Below, one piece after another: positions 17,890-27,572 of a stretch of DNA of 64,000 bases. Where the stretch lies: contig NZ_CP040244.1 of NCBI RefSeq assembly GCF_005517195.1, positions 2,374,001 through 2,438,000 on the forward strand. Direction: 5' to 3'. The position numbers and the translations under genes are program-made. Position 1 is the first letter of the stretch; each line of letters opens with the position of its first letter. Under the pieces are notes generated by a model. That model ran no database searches, was not told the origin of the DNA, and saw only the letters and a program-made list of their open reading frames with translations. The DNA comes from Streptomyces vilmorinianum. GTDB taxonomy: Bacteria; Actinomycetota; Actinomycetes; Streptomycetales; Streptomycetaceae.

Positions 17890-20519
17890 GACACGATCCG
17901 GCCTCCCTCCATGGTGTGCACGGTGTGGGCGATGCCGGCGACGAGGTCCGGGTCGTGCTCGACGACGAGGACGGTCAGGCCGTCGGCGGCGAGCGCGGCG
18001 AGGACCCGGGCGAGGGCGTCGGTCTCCGCGGCGTCCAGACCGGCGGCGGGCTCGTCCAGGAGGAGGGTGTGCGGGCCCCCGGCGAGCGCGCGGGCCAGCT
18101 CGACCCGGCGCAGGGTCCCGGTGGGCAGGCCGGCGGCGGGCCGGTGGCGGACGGCTCCGGCGAGGCCGAGGAGGCGGAGGGCCTGTTCGGTGGCGGCGGG
18201 GCTGGGGGCGTGGGCGTGGCCCTGTTCGGTGCCGAGGCGGACGTTGTCCTCGACGGTGAGGGAGGGGAACACGGCGAGCTGCTGGAAGGAGCGGGCGATG
18301 CCGAGCCGGGTGCGGGCGTGGGCGGGGCGGGCGGTGATGTCGGCGTCGTCGAGGGTGACGCGGCCGTGGGTGGGGCGCAGGGTGCCGGCGAGGCAGTCGA
18401 AGAGGGTGCTCTTGCCGGCGCCGTTGGGGCCGACGAGGGCGGTGACGCGGCCGGGGGTGAGGGCGAGGGAGACGTGGGAGAGGGCGGTGAGGCCGCCGGG
18501 GTAGACGAGGGTGAGGTCGTGGGCGCGGAGGCGGGGGGCCGGTGCGGGCCGGGGGTGCGCCCGGCCTCCGGCCGGGCTGGAGTTCCCACCCGCACCACCC
18601 GTACCGCTGAGTGACAGAGGTGCGGGTCCACCTGTGGGTGGTCGCCCGCCGTCGGCGACCGCGGGGCGCGTCCGGTCGGCCCCCGGCGGCCGGGCGGCCG
18701 CCCGTGCCCGGCGACCAGGGGGTGGCTCCTTCGCGGTCACGGCCGAAGCCGACGGCCTTCGCTCCGGGAGCCAGGACGTCAGCGGGGGCACCCGGCCCAC
18801 CAATGCCGCCAGGATGCCCACCGCCGCCGCCGCCACGCCGCCCCTGGTGCCCGCGTCGAGGGCGACCAGGAGGGCCGCGGCGGCCAGGGGGGAGAGGAGA
18901 CTGTCGGCGCCCAGGACGATGATCGCGGCGAACCAGAGCAGGCCGCGCACCGGGTCGTAGGCCTCCGGGTCGAAGGCGCGCAGGCCCATGCCCAGGAGGC
19001 CGCCGCCCAGGGCGGCCAGGGCCGCGCCCAGGACGAAGGCCAGGAGCTTGAGCAGGCTCACCCGTACCCCGGCCGCCTCCGCGCCCGCCTCGTGGTCGCG
19101 CAGCGCGGCGAGCGCCCTGCCCGTACGGCCCCGGCGCAGGGCCGCGACCAGGAGCAGGCAGCCGGCCAGGACCACGAGCTCCAGGGCGTAGTAACGGCGG
19201 TCGTCCGCGAAGCCCGCCGGGCGTCCGAGGTCCAGGCCGGCCGTCGCGTACGGCTGCGCGAAGACGAACCGGCTCACCGCCACGCCCACCGCCAGCGTCG
19301 CGAGCGCCAGCGCGAGGCCGTGCCGGCGGATCGCCGGCCACCCCGTGACCAGGCCCAGCGGGGCCACCAGCAGCACCGCGACCCCCAGCGCCACCAGCTC
19401 CGGCAGGCCGCCGGCCGCGAGGAGCGCCGTGAACAGGGCGCCGAGACCCGCGTACGCCGCCTGCCCCAGCGCGATCTGCCCGCCGCGCCCCGTCACCACC
19501 ACCAGGGACAGCAGCACGATCGCCAGCGCCGGCACCTGCACCGCGGTGTGCAGGTCGGTGCCCGCGAACCCGAAGGGGAGCAGGAAGAGGATCCCGGCCG
19601 TCACCCACACGCCCCCCGGGACCCGGCCCGCCGAAGCCGTCGGCGGCGGCAGCGCGTCCTGCCCCCGCCCCCCGACCCCCGGCAGGACCAGCGCCGCCAC
19701 CAGCAGCGCCACGACGAACAGGTTCGCCCCGACCGCCTGCATCAAGGGCCCCGCGAAGCCCTCCGGGTGGAACCGGGTCAGCTGCGCCTGCGCCACCCCC
19801 AGCGCGAGGGCCGTCACGATCGCGACCGGCAGGCTCCGCATCCGGGCCACCACCGCGACCGCGATCACCTCGACGACCAGCAGCGGCATCCCGTACGGGT
19901 CGAGCCGTACGTACGGGGCGAGCAGCACCCCCGTCAGGCCCGCCGTGAACGCGCCGAACGCCCAGCCCACCGCCGACACCCGGTCCGCGTCGATCCCGCC
20001 CAGCATCGCCAGCGGCCGGTTGTCGACCACCGCCCGCAGCTCCCGGCCGAAGCGGGTCCACCGCGTCACCGCCCCGACCAGCAGGGCCAGCAGCACCACC
20101 GCCGTGAGCTGGGTCCACGGGTCGTCGCCGAGCAGCACCGGGGCGTCCGCCCGCGCCCCGGTGCCCCACACCAGCGCCGCGCCGCCCACGAGCAGGACGA
20201 AGACCCCGATGGAGGCCACCAGGGTCTGCGCCGGGTTGGAGCCGAGGAGCGCCAGCGGCCGGAACACGGCCCGGTCGAGGACGAGTCCGATGCCGGGGGC
20301 GACGACCAGCAGGGTCATCAGAGCGGCCGGCCCCAGCGGCCAGCCCCACTCCACCACCAACTGCCGCAGCACATAGGCGCAGACCATGGCGATCGCGCCG
20401 TGCGCCAGATTGAGCACGCCCGTCGCGCGGTACGTGACGATCAGTCCGATGCCGGTGAGCGCGGCGGCGCTGCCGACGGCGAGACCGGCGAGCGTGAGGT
20501 CGTACGTCAGCGAGGCCAC
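17886..20519 (-). CDS. Fused LivH-LivM permeases and LivG ATPase of an ABC importer
   Basis: One 877-residue frame contains three proteins that are normally separate. Residues 1 to about 290 are a LivH-type permease (GLIVTYRATGVLNLAHGAIA at the start); about 305-600 is a LivM-type permease (GRGGQIALGQAAYAGLGA, YYALELVVLAGCLLLV); after a Pro/Gly/Ala-rich linker of about 55 residues, 660-877 is a LivG ATPase with GPNGAGKSTLFDCLAG, LLLDEPAAGLDAAE and VVEHD. The ABC signature is LPTGTLRRVELARAL instead of LSGGQ. No stop or frame change separates the parts. The GTG at 20519 begins inside the preceding small membrane-protein gene. Substrate is probably an amino acid or amide. Confidence 0.88.
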
Positions 20520-20905
20520 GGCTCACACACCGGACAGGGGTCGAGCTCCGCGTCCCCCACCGGCACGGCCTCGGCCTTCCCCGCCACCAGCGGGCAGTCC
20601 GGACGGTGGGCCAGCGTCCCGCCGGGGACCCGGACCGGGGGCTCCTCCGAGGAGGGCGGGGGCGCGTCCGCCGGTGCGTCGGACGGCGGTGGGCGCTCGG
20701 GCGTCGGGGCCCGGACCGCCGCCCCGACGAGCACCGCACCCGCCACGATCAGTGCCGCCCCCGGCACCGTGCACGAGGCGAGATACGGCAGCTGTCGCTC
20801 CGCGAAGCGCTCGCCCGAGATCCCGTACCAGCCCAGCACGCAGAGCACCGCACCCGCGGCGGCCGCCGCGAGGCCGCCCCACAGCAGTACCCGGGATGTC
20901 GGCAC
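20507..20905 (-). CDS. Small membrane protein at the head of the liv-type operon
   Basis: This 132-residue protein has two predicted membrane helices (VLLWGGLAAAAAGAVLCVLG and the segment around PGAALIVAGAVLVGAAV), then a Pro-rich spacer and a cytoplasmic or external tail containing HRPDCPLV and PCPVC, three cysteines and a histidine that could bind metal. The GTG at 20905 is chosen because GGGAGG lies 5 bp upstream; a longer frame starts at 20950. It overlaps the fused permease gene by 13 bp and probably accompanies the transporter. Function unknown. Confidence 0.72.
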   Translation of the reverse strand: MPTSRVLLWGGLAAAAAGAVLCVLGWYGISGERFAERQLPYLASCTVPGAALIVAGAVLVGAAVRAPTPERPPPSDAPADAPPPSSEEPPVRVPGGTLAHRPDCPLVAGKAEAVPVGDAELDPCPVCEPWPR

Positions 20906-21003
20906 GGGGCCTCCCTCGCCTCTTTCTTGCACTATGCCCGGAACCGGCACACCCTGGAATCATCAGGCCGCCCGGTCTGTACGGACATCCGGTGGTGAGC
21001 CAG

Positions 21004-21522
21004 ATGGTTCTCAGACGAATCGGTGGACGCTCGCGTCTCGCGGCCCTGGCGGCCGCGACGGCTCTCTTCCTCGGCCCGGCACTCGTCGGCTGCGGGGACG
21101 ACAACGGCGGCACGCCGAGCGAGACGACCCCCGTGGTACCGCCCGCGCCGACGACGGCGGCAGAGCCCGCCGACCCGGCAGCGGCCAAGGCCGAGATCAC
21201 CAAGAACTGGACCGCCTTCTTCGACCCGAAGACGCCGACGGCCGACAAGGTGAAGCTCCTGGAGAACGGCGAGCAGATGCAGCCCGTCCTCGCCGCCCTC
21301 GGAAGCAACCCGAACGCCGCCACGACCTCGGTGAAGGTCACCGGCATCGCGTTCACCTCGGCGACCGGCGCCGACGTGACGTACGACCTGCTCGTCAGTG
21401 GCGCACCCGCCCTGCCCGACTCCAAGGGCACCTCCGTCCTCCAGGACGACACCTGGAAGGTGTCCGTGAAGACCCTCTGCGGCCTGGTGCAGCTCAGCGG
21501 TGCGACCGTTCCGGGCTGCTGA
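21004..21522 (+). CDS. Lipoprotein resembling low-molecular-weight antigen Mtb12
   Basis: This protein of about 172 residues has a lipoprotein signal (RLAALAAATALFLGPALVGC, lipobox LVGC), a Thr/Pro spacer and a domain AAKAEITKNWTAFFDPKTPT that matches the Mtb12-like family of actinobacterial secreted antigens, a cystatin-like alpha+beta fold. The C-terminus has a cysteine pair (LCGLVQLSGATVPGC) that probably forms a disulphide. The start is ATG 21004 or GTG 20995. It overlaps the following substrate-binding protein by 23 bp, so both are probably co-expressed at the cell surface. Confidence 0.78.
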   Translation: MVLRRIGGRSRLAALAAATALFLGPALVGCGDDNGGTPSETTPVVPPAPTTAAEPADPAAAKAEITKNWTAFFDPKTPTADKVKLLENGEQMQPVLAALGSNPNAATTSVKVTGIAFTSATGADVTYDLLVSGAPALPDSKGTSVLQDDTWKVSVKTLCGLVQLSGATVPGC

Positions 21523-22789
21523 GGCGGCAGCGGCGCTCCTCCTCACCGCGCTGCTCGCCCTCAGCACGGCATGCGGCAGCCGGCTGCCCGAGCGGGCGTT
21601 CGAGACGCGGCCCACCGCTACTCACCCCTCCGGCGGTGAGCCGCTCCGTATCGGCGTCATCACCAGCGCCACCAGCCCCGTCGGCGGCGACGCCTTCACC
21701 GGCCCGCGCGACGGCGCCCGCGCCTGGTTCGACGCCCTCAACGCGCGCGGCGGACTGAACGGACGCCGGGTCGAGGTCGTCACCTGCGACGACGGTGGCA
21801 GCGGCGTCGGCAACAACGAGTGCGTGCACCGGCTGCTCGACGAGCGGAAGGTGTTCGCCCTGGTCGCCACCACCGCGCTCGACTACGCCGGCGCCCCGCT
21901 GGTTGCCAAGGCCGGCGTCCCCGACATCGGCGGCCAGCCGCTCACCCCGGCGTACGAGACCTATCCGCACCTGTACGGGATCTACGGCAGCTCCGCCCCG
22001 CGCACCGGCGCCTCGCCCGGCTGGAACGGGGTCCTGTACGGCGGGACCGAGGTCTACCGCTGGTTCAAGCGCGAGCTGGGCGCCCGTACCGCCGCGGTCG
22101 TCGCCTACAACCAGGCCGCGTCGACCTCGTACGCCCGGCTGATCTCCGAGGGCCTGCGGGCCGAGGGATACCGGGTCGTCGAGGAGCAGGTCGACTTCGT
22201 CCTGCCCAACTTCCGCGCCGTCGCGGCCGATCTGCGGGCCCAGGGCGCCGACCTCGTCTTCGACGCCATGGACACGCACGGCAACGCGCAGCTCTGCGAG
22301 GCGATGGAGGCGCTGGGGGTCGAGGTCACGGCCAAGGTGACGAACGTGCAGAACTGGTCATCGGACGTCCCGCGCGACTACGCGAAGTCCCCCGCCTGCC
22401 GCGACGCGCTCTTCGTGACGGGCTCCAGCCGCAACTACGAGGACACCGGGCACCCGGCGGTACGTGAGTTCCGGACGGCGATGGGGGACCGGCCGCTGTC
22501 CCAGTGGCAGCTGGAGGGCTGGGCGGCCGCCATGTGGTTCACGGACGCGGCGCGGTCCTGCGGGGACCGGCTCACCCGCGCCTGCGTCGAGGAGTACGTC
22601 AACAGGCCGGAGCCGTACACCGCCCGCGGTCTGCTGCTGCCCGTCCGCTTCGAGAAGCTCGCCGAGCCGCCGAAGACCCGTCACACCTGTCTGTCCGTGG
22701 CCCGTTGGCAGGACGGCAAGGGCTGGGTCACCCAGGGAGACATGACCACGAACTGCGCCACCGTCCCCCAGCTCGGCTACCGACCGTGA
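21500..22789 (+). CDS. LivK-type ABC substrate-binding lipoprotein
   Basis: This 429-residue receptor has a lipoprotein signal (lipobox LSTAC near residue 25) and the type-I periplasmic-binding fold: LRIGVITSATSPVGGDAFTG, then DALNARGGLNGRRVEVVTCD and LFVTGSSRNYED. This is the class that binds branched-chain amino acids, amides or urea. It starts inside the Mtb12-like gene and is divergent from the fused LivHMG/LivF genes, so it most likely supplies their substrate. Six or more cysteines suggest disulphides. The ligand cannot be assigned. Confidence 0.88.
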   Translation: MRPFRAAEAAAALLLTALLALSTACGSRLPERAFETRPTATHPSGGEPLRIGVITSATSPVGGDAFTGPRDGARAWFDALNARGGLNGRRVEVVTCDDGGSGVGNNECVHRLLDERKVFALVATTALDYAGAPLVAKAGVPDIGGQPLTPAYETYPHLYGIYGSSAPRTGASPGWNGVLYGGTEVYRWFKRELGARTAAVVAYNQAASTSYARLISEGLRAEGYRVVEEQVDFVLPNFRAVAADLRAQGADLVFDAMDTHGNAQLCEAMEALGVEVTAKVTNVQNWSSDVPRDYAKSPACRDALFVTGSSRNYEDTGHPAVREFRTAMGDRPLSQWQLEGWAAAMWFTDAARSCGDRLTRACVEEYVNRPEPYTARGLLLPVRFEKLAEPPKTRHTCLSVARWQDGKGWVTQGDMTTNCATVPQLGYRP

Positions 22790-22857
22790 AACCGGAACGC
22801 GCAGGGCAGTACAGTCACCACCGTCCGACCACTTCACCGGGGGGAACCGGCAGCCCG

Positions 22858-24135
22858 ATGCGCATCTCCTTTCTGCTCCACAACGCCTACCACATCGGCG
22901 GAACCATCCGGACGACGTTCACCCTGGCCCAGGTACTGGCGGAGCGTCACGAGGTCGAGATCGTCTCCGTCTTCCGGCACCGTGACGAGCCGATCCTGGA
23001 CATTCCCACCGGTGTGACCCTGCGTCATCTCGTCGATCTGCGGAAGGACAGCCCCGGCTACGACGGCGAGCACCCCGACATCTCCCGGCCGGCCCGGGTC
23101 TTCCCGCGGGGCGACGGCCGGTGGAAGCAGTACAGCGCGCTCACCGACGCCCGCATCGGCGAGCATCTCGCGAGCGTCACCGCCGACGTGGTGGTCGCCA
23201 CCCGTCCCGGGCTCAACGTCCACCTCGCCAAGCAGACCCGGCGCGGGCCGGTCCTGGTCGGCCAGGAGCACCTGATCCTGGACGGCCACACCTACCGGCT
23301 GCGCCGCGAGATCGCCCACCAGTACGCCCTCCTGGACGCCGTCACCACCGTCACCGAGGCCGACGCCCGTTCGTACCGGACGAGGCTGAGGCTGCCCGGC
23401 GTGCGGATCGACGCGGTGCCCAACAGCGTGCCCGCGCCGAGCGTCCCGCCCGCCGACCCCGCCTCGAAGATCGTCGTCGCGGCCGGGCGGCTGACCCCGG
23501 TCAAGCGGTACGACGTGCTGGTCGACGCCTTCGCCGAGGTGGCCGCGGCCCGCCCGGACTGGAAGCTGCGGATCTACGGTGAGGGCGACGCCTTCGGCAA
23601 CCTGAGGCAGTCGCTCGCCCGGCAGATCGAGAGGCTCGGTCTCGGCGAGAACGTCTTCCTGATGGGCACGGCCAACCCGATGGAGCCGGAGTGGGCGAAG
23701 GGCTCGATCGCCGCCGTCACCTCGCGGCGCGAGTCCTTCGGCATGACCATCGTCGAGGCGATGCGGTGCGGGCTGCCGGTCGTCTCCACCGACTGCCCGC
23801 ACGGCCCCCGCGAGATCATCGAGGACGGCGTCGACGGCCGTCTCGTGCCGGTCGACGACGCGTCCGCGGTCGCCCGCGCCCTGCTCGAACTCGTCGAGGA
23901 CGACGAGCTGCGCGCCAAGACCGCGCGCGCCGCGCTCTCGGCCTCCGAACGCTTCGACCCGGTCCCGATCGCCGCCCGCCACGAGGAGATCTGGAGCGAG
24001 CTCGTCGCCCGGGGCACGAGCGGGCGCACCCACGGCCGCGTCCGCGGCACCCTGCACCGAGCGGTCGGCACCCTCGTCGACGCGGTGTACGAACTGAAGC
24101 GCCGCATCGGAGTCCTCGTCCGCCGGTTCCGCTGA
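22858..24135 (+). CDS. GT4-family glycosyltransferase
   Basis: This 425-residue GT-B enzyme of the GT4 family transfers sugar from a nucleotide sugar to an unknown acceptor. It opens with ISFLLHNAYHIGGTIRTTFT (glycine-rich acceptor side); the C-terminal half has VVAAGRLTPVKRYDVLVDAF, SRRESFGMTIVEAMRCGLP (the E-x7-E donor motif) and VVSTDCPHGPREII. There is no signal or membrane helix, but the last 30 residues are basic and may touch the membrane. The ATG at 22858 follows a GGGGGGAA ribosome site. It stands alone between the substrate-binding protein and the broken regulator. Confidence 0.9.
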   Translation: MRISFLLHNAYHIGGTIRTTFTLAQVLAERHEVEIVSVFRHRDEPILDIPTGVTLRHLVDLRKDSPGYDGEHPDISRPARVFPRGDGRWKQYSALTDARIGEHLASVTADVVVATRPGLNVHLAKQTRRGPVLVGQEHLILDGHTYRLRREIAHQYALLDAVTTVTEADARSYRTRLRLPGVRIDAVPNSVPAPSVPPADPASKIVVAAGRLTPVKRYDVLVDAFAEVAAARPDWKLRIYGEGDAFGNLRQSLARQIERLGLGENVFLMGTANPMEPEWAKGSIAAVTSRRESFGMTIVEAMRCGLPVVSTDCPHGPREIIEDGVDGRLVPVDDASAVARALLELVEDDELRAKTARAALSASERFDPVPIAARHEEIWSELVARGTSGRTHGRVRGTLHRAVGTLVDAVYELKRRIGVLVRRFR

Positions 24136-24264
24136 GCACTCCGTTCAGGAGGCGGTCGAGGACCGTAGCTGTCCTCGACGGCTGGCAGACTCGGCCCCAT
24201 GTCGGAGACCTCCGCACGACTGCTGCGCCTGCTCTCGCTGCTGCAGGCCCATCGCGAGTGGTCC

Positions 24265-24310
24265 GGTGAGCGAAGCGAGATGGGGGTCCCCCGGCCGGAG
24301 GCTGGGGGAG
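24265..24310 (+). repeat. 46-bp dispersed repeat, copy A, in the regulator pseudogene
   Basis: The unit begins GGTGAGCGAAGCGAGATGGG, continues with a palindromic GTCCCCCGGCCGGAG core and ends CTGGGGGAG. It replaces the codons expected between the first HTH helix and the recognition helix. Copy B at 24729-24775 is its reverse complement with one extra G. Confidence 0.85.
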
Positions 24311-24728
24311 GCTGGGGGGCACGCCGCGGACCGTGCGGCGGGACGTCGACCGGCTGCGTGAGCTCGGCTATCCCGTCAACGCCAGCCCCGGCACCGGCGG
24401 CGGGTACCAGCTCGGCGCCGGTGCCGAGCTGCCGCCGCTGCTGCTTGACGACGAGGAGGCGGTCGCCGTCGCGGTCGGGCTGCGCACGGCCGCCGGCCAG
24501 GGCATCGAGGGCATCGGCGAGACCTCCGTACGCGCCCTGGCCAAGCTGGAGCAGGTGCTGCCGGCCAGGCTGCGGCGCCGGGTGAGCACCCTCAACGCCT
24601 TCACCGTGCCGATGCCGCGCGCCCCGCAGGCGCGGGTCGACCCCGCCGTCCTGACCGAGCTCGCGAATGCCTGCCGGGACAGCGAGCGGCTCCGCTTCGA
24701 GTACCGCGACCACGGCGGCGCCACGACC

Positions 24729-24775
24729 CTCCCCCAGCCTCCGGCCGGGGGGACCCCCATCTCGCTTCGCTCACC
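24729..24775 (-). repeat. 47-bp dispersed repeat, copy B (inverted)
   Basis: Reverse complement of 24265-24310 with a single inserted G in the poly-G run. It interrupts the WYL regulator just after the codons for EYRDHGG. A more diverged relative with the same CCCCCAG...TCCG...GGGGGT pattern is at 62739-62767. Confidence 0.85.
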
Positions 24776-25183
24776 GTCGAGCCGCATCGGCTGGTGTGCA
24801 CGGAGCGCCGCTGGTACCTGGTCGCCTGGGACGTGGACCGTTCGGGCCGGCGTACGTTCCGGGTCGACCGGATCGACCCGGGACCGCCCCACGGCCCCCG
24901 CTTCCCGCCCCGCGGACCGCCCGCCGAGGATCTGGCCGTTGTCTCGAAAGGCGTCTCGATGGCGGCCTACGCGTCCGAGGCGACGATCCGGCTCCATGTC
25001 CGCTCGCCGATGCCGCCCGGTCCGTCGGACCGATGGACGGCGTCCTGGAGGCGGACGGTGACAGCGCCTGCCTGCTGCGCGCGGGCGCGGCCAGTCTGGA
25101 GGTCCTCGTCATCCATGTGCTGATGCCGGGCTTCGAGTTCGAGGTCGTCGCCCCGAGCGAGCTCGACGAATGGATCCGCTCGC

Positions 25184-26878
25184 TCAGGGACCGGCTTTCC
25201 CGCGCCGTGGACCGCTCGGCGCGGTGAGCCGCATCCGCTCGTAGGCCGCGAACTCCGGGTGGTGCAGATCGAAGGCGGGGGACTCGGAGCGGATCTTCGG
25301 GACGGCCTCGAAGTTGTGCCGGGGCGGCGGGCAGGACGTGGCCCACTCCAGCGAGCGGCCGTACCCCCACGGGTCGTCCACCTCGACCTTCGTCCCGTAT
25401 CTGGCGGTGCGCCAGACGTTGTACAGGAACGGCAGCGTGGAGGCGCCGAGCAGGAACGAGCCGATGGAGGAGATCGTGTTCAGCGTGGTGAAGCCGTCGG
25501 CGGAGAGATAGTCGGAGTACCGGCGGGGCATGCCCTCCGCGCCGAGCCAGTGCTGCACCAGGAACGTGATGTGGAAGCCCACGAACAGCGTCCAGAAGTG
25601 GATCTTTCCGAGGCGTTCGTCGAGCAGCTTGCCGGTGAACTTGGGCCACCAGAAGTAGAAGCCGGCGAACATCGCGAAGACGACCGTGCCGAAGACCGTG
25701 TAGTGGAAGTGGGCGACGACGAAGTACGAGTCGTTGACATGGAAGTCCATGGGCGGCGAGGCCAGGATGACCCCGGTCAGTCCGCCGAGCAGGAAGGACA
25801 CCAGGAAGCCGACCGCCCACAGCATGGGGGTCTCGAAGGAGAGCGAGCCCTTGAGCATCGTGCCGGTCCAGTTGAAGAACTTCACGCCGGTCGGCACGGC
25901 GATGAGGAACGACAGCATGGAGAAGAACGGCAGCAGCACCGCGCCCGTGACGAACATGTGGTGCGCCCACACCACCATCGAGAGTCCGGTGATCGCCATG
26001 GTGGCGGCGACCAGGGTCGTGTAGCCGAAGATGGGCTTGCGGGAGAAGACCGGGATGATCTCGGTGATGATGCCGAAGAACGGCAGGGCGATGATGTAGA
26101 CCTCGGGGTGGCCGAAGAACCAGAAGAGGTGCTGCCACAGCAGCGCCCCGCCGTTCTCGGGCTCGAAGATCACGGCGCCGAGCCGCCGGTCCGCCTCCAG
26201 GACGAGCAGCGCCGCGGCCAGGACCGGGAACGCCATCAGGACCAGGACCGTGGTGAACAGGATGTTCCAGGTGAAGATCGGCAAGCGGAACATCGTCATG
26301 CCCGGCGCCCGCATCGCGATGATCGTCGCCAGGAAGTTCACCGAGGCGAGGATCGTGCCGAAGCCGGAGAGCGCGAGTCCCATGATCCACAGGTCGGCGC
26401 CGACGCCGGGCATGCGTTCCAGGCTGTTGAGCGGGGCGTAGGCGGTCCAGCCGAAGGCGGCGGGCCCGCTCGGCACGGCAAGGGATGCGAGCACCATCAG
26501 GCCGCCGAAGAGGAACAGCCAGTACGAGAACATGTTCAGCCGCGGGAAGGCGACGTCGGGGGAGCCGATCTGGAGCGGCACCAGCTCGTTGGCGAAGCCG
26601 GCGAAGGTCGGCGTCGCGAAGAGCAGCAGCATGATCGTGCCGTGCAGCGTGAACGCCTGGTTGAACTGCTGGTTGTCGATCAGCTGCAGCCCGGGACGGG
26701 CCAGCTCGGCCCGCATCAGCATCGCCATGAGCCCGGCGACCAGGAAGAAGAGGAACGACGTGACCAGGTAGAGGTGCCCGATCTTCTTGTGGTCGGTGGT
26801 GGTGATCCAGTCGATCAGGACCCGCCCATGCCGTTCCGGTGCTGATTCGACGGCCGCGTGCGCGGTGTCGGTGCCCAT
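25184..26878 (-). CDS. ctaD: Cytochrome c oxidase subunit I (aa3 type), solitary copy
   Basis: This 564-residue, twelve-helix protein is the catalytic subunit of an aa3-type oxidase, reducing O2 and pumping protons. Metal ligands are visible: [12 protein letters not shown] (low-spin heme), [14 protein letters not shown] (CuB histidine and its cross-linked tyrosine), AHHMFVTG (CuB pair) and [10 protein letters not shown] (heme ligands). The ATG at 26878 follows GGAGG by 7 bp. No subunit II, III or assembly gene is adjacent, unlike the main cta cluster, so this is probably a paralogous copy borrowing the other subunits. Its 3' end overlaps the regulator pseudogene by 44 bp. Confidence 0.95.
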   Translation of the reverse strand: MGTDTAHAAVESAPERHGRVLIDWITTTDHKKIGHLYLVTSFLFFLVAGLMAMLMRAELARPGLQLIDNQQFNQAFTLHGTIMLLLFATPTFAGFANELVPLQIGSPDVAFPRLNMFSYWLFLFGGLMVLASLAVPSGPAAFGWTAYAPLNSLERMPGVGADLWIMGLALSGFGTILASVNFLATIIAMRAPGMTMFRLPIFTWNILFTTVLVLMAFPVLAAALLVLEADRRLGAVIFEPENGGALLWQHLFWFFGHPEVYIIALPFFGIITEIIPVFSRKPIFGYTTLVAATMAITGLSMVVWAHHMFVTGAVLLPFFSMLSFLIAVPTGVKFFNWTGTMLKGSLSFETPMLWAVGFLVSFLLGGLTGVILASPPMDFHVNDSYFVVAHFHYTVFGTVVFAMFAGFYFWWPKFTGKLLDERLGKIHFWTLFVGFHITFLVQHWLGAEGMPRRYSDYLSADGFTTLNTISSIGSFLLGASTLPFLYNVWRTARYGTKVEVDDPWGYGRSLEWATSCPPPRHNFEAVPKIRSESPAFDLHHPEFAAYERMRLTAPSGPRRGKAGP

Positions 26879-27265
26879 CGATGCCTCCGGTGGTCCGATC
26901 GTCCGGACATGATGCGCGCCCGGGGCGTCGGGACACGGGAGGCGGATCGGCGGGCTCGCCCGGTCGGCCGAACGTGTGCACGTCGTGCGGAGGAATCGTG
27001 AATACCGGTCGGCCCTGTCCCGCCCCTTCAATTCCCCTGGCCAGGGCTCGGAACGGAATTCCGGAGGCTGTGGTGAGAACTGCCGGTGAGGGCCGGGAAT
27101 TGCTGAAGAACCGGCCGGAAACTGCCCTTACGGGTGACGGTGTTCGTGTCAAACATATGTCGAGAACCTGTGACACAAGCGTGACCGGTGGGGTACATGC
27201 GCTTGCTGGGAGATCTCGCCGCTCAGCGCTTCCGTCACCGTCCGGTGCCGCCTAACGTGAAGCCC
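26879..27265. other. Gene-free region upstream of ctaD and the I78 gene
   Basis: This 387-bp divergent spacer holds the ctaD ribosome site and promoters for both genes. A lower-GC stretch at 27020-27190 contains GTGTCA (27149-27154) and TGACAC (27173-27178), a 6-bp inverted repeat 18 bp apart, which could bind a regulator. No coding sequence is convincing. Confidence 0.4.
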
Positions 27266-27484
27266 ATGACACCGAAGCCGAGCTCTTCCGTACCGCCCGA
27301 CGACGCCGCCCCGGAGTCCTATGTGGGGCTCGCCGCGGGCCGCGCCGAACAGCTCGCCCGGGACCGCGGCTGGAGCGTCGTACGGTCCCTGCCACCCGGC
27401 TCGATCATCACGATGGAGTACCTGGAGGGGCGCATCAACTTCGAGGTGACGGGCGGCACCGTCACCCGCTGCTGGCTCGGCTAG
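27266..27484 (+). CDS. Small I78-family peptidase inhibitor-like protein
   Basis: This 72-residue protein matches the I78 (elastase inhibitor) pattern: AAGRAEQLARDRGWSVVRSL, then ITMEYLEGRINFEVTGGTV and a C-terminal CWLG. Members inhibit serine proteases through a surface loop. No signal peptide is present from the ATG at 27266, so the protein would be intracellular unless an upstream start (such as ATG 27197) is used. Target unknown; the secreted serine proteases at 35058 and 36104 are 8 kb away. Confidence 0.75.
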   Translation: MTPKPSSSVPPDDAAPESYVGLAAGRAEQLARDRGWSVVRSLPPGSIITMEYLEGRINFEVTGGTVTRCWLG

Positions 27485-27504
27485 GAGCCGGCGGGCCGGA
27501 GCGT

Positions 27505-27550
27505 ACGAAGGGCCCCGGCGTCCTTGTCCTCGGACGCCGGGGCCCTTCGT
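27505..27550. terminator. Bidirectional terminator, 19-bp perfect stem
   Basis: Arms 27505-27523 and 27532-27550 are exact complements around an 8-nt loop, between the converging I78 and PAP2 genes. It can terminate both transcripts. Confidence 0.88.
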
Positions 27551-27572
27551 CATGCGGTCGTGGCGGGGGTGC

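Larger units (their letters stand above)
24199..25227 (+). pseudogene. WYL-domain HTH regulator (YafY-like), disrupted
   Basis: The pieces of one regulator lie in three frames. Bases 24199-24264 encode SARLLRLLSLLQAHREWSG, the first helix of a DeoR-type HTH. From about 24321 the frame changes and reads RTVRRDVDRLRELGYPVNAS onward to HHG-like end near 24720. From about 24776 a second frame gives EPHRLVCTERRWYLVAWDVD, the WYL core, and near 25005 a third change restores SVGPMDGVLEADGDSACLLR to the stop at 25227. The first two breaks coincide with inverted copies of a short repeat (24265-24310 and 24729-24775); the third is an independent small indel. The recognition helix is interrupted, so it is probably inactive unless these are sequence errors. 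The end overlaps ctaD. Confidence 0.8.
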
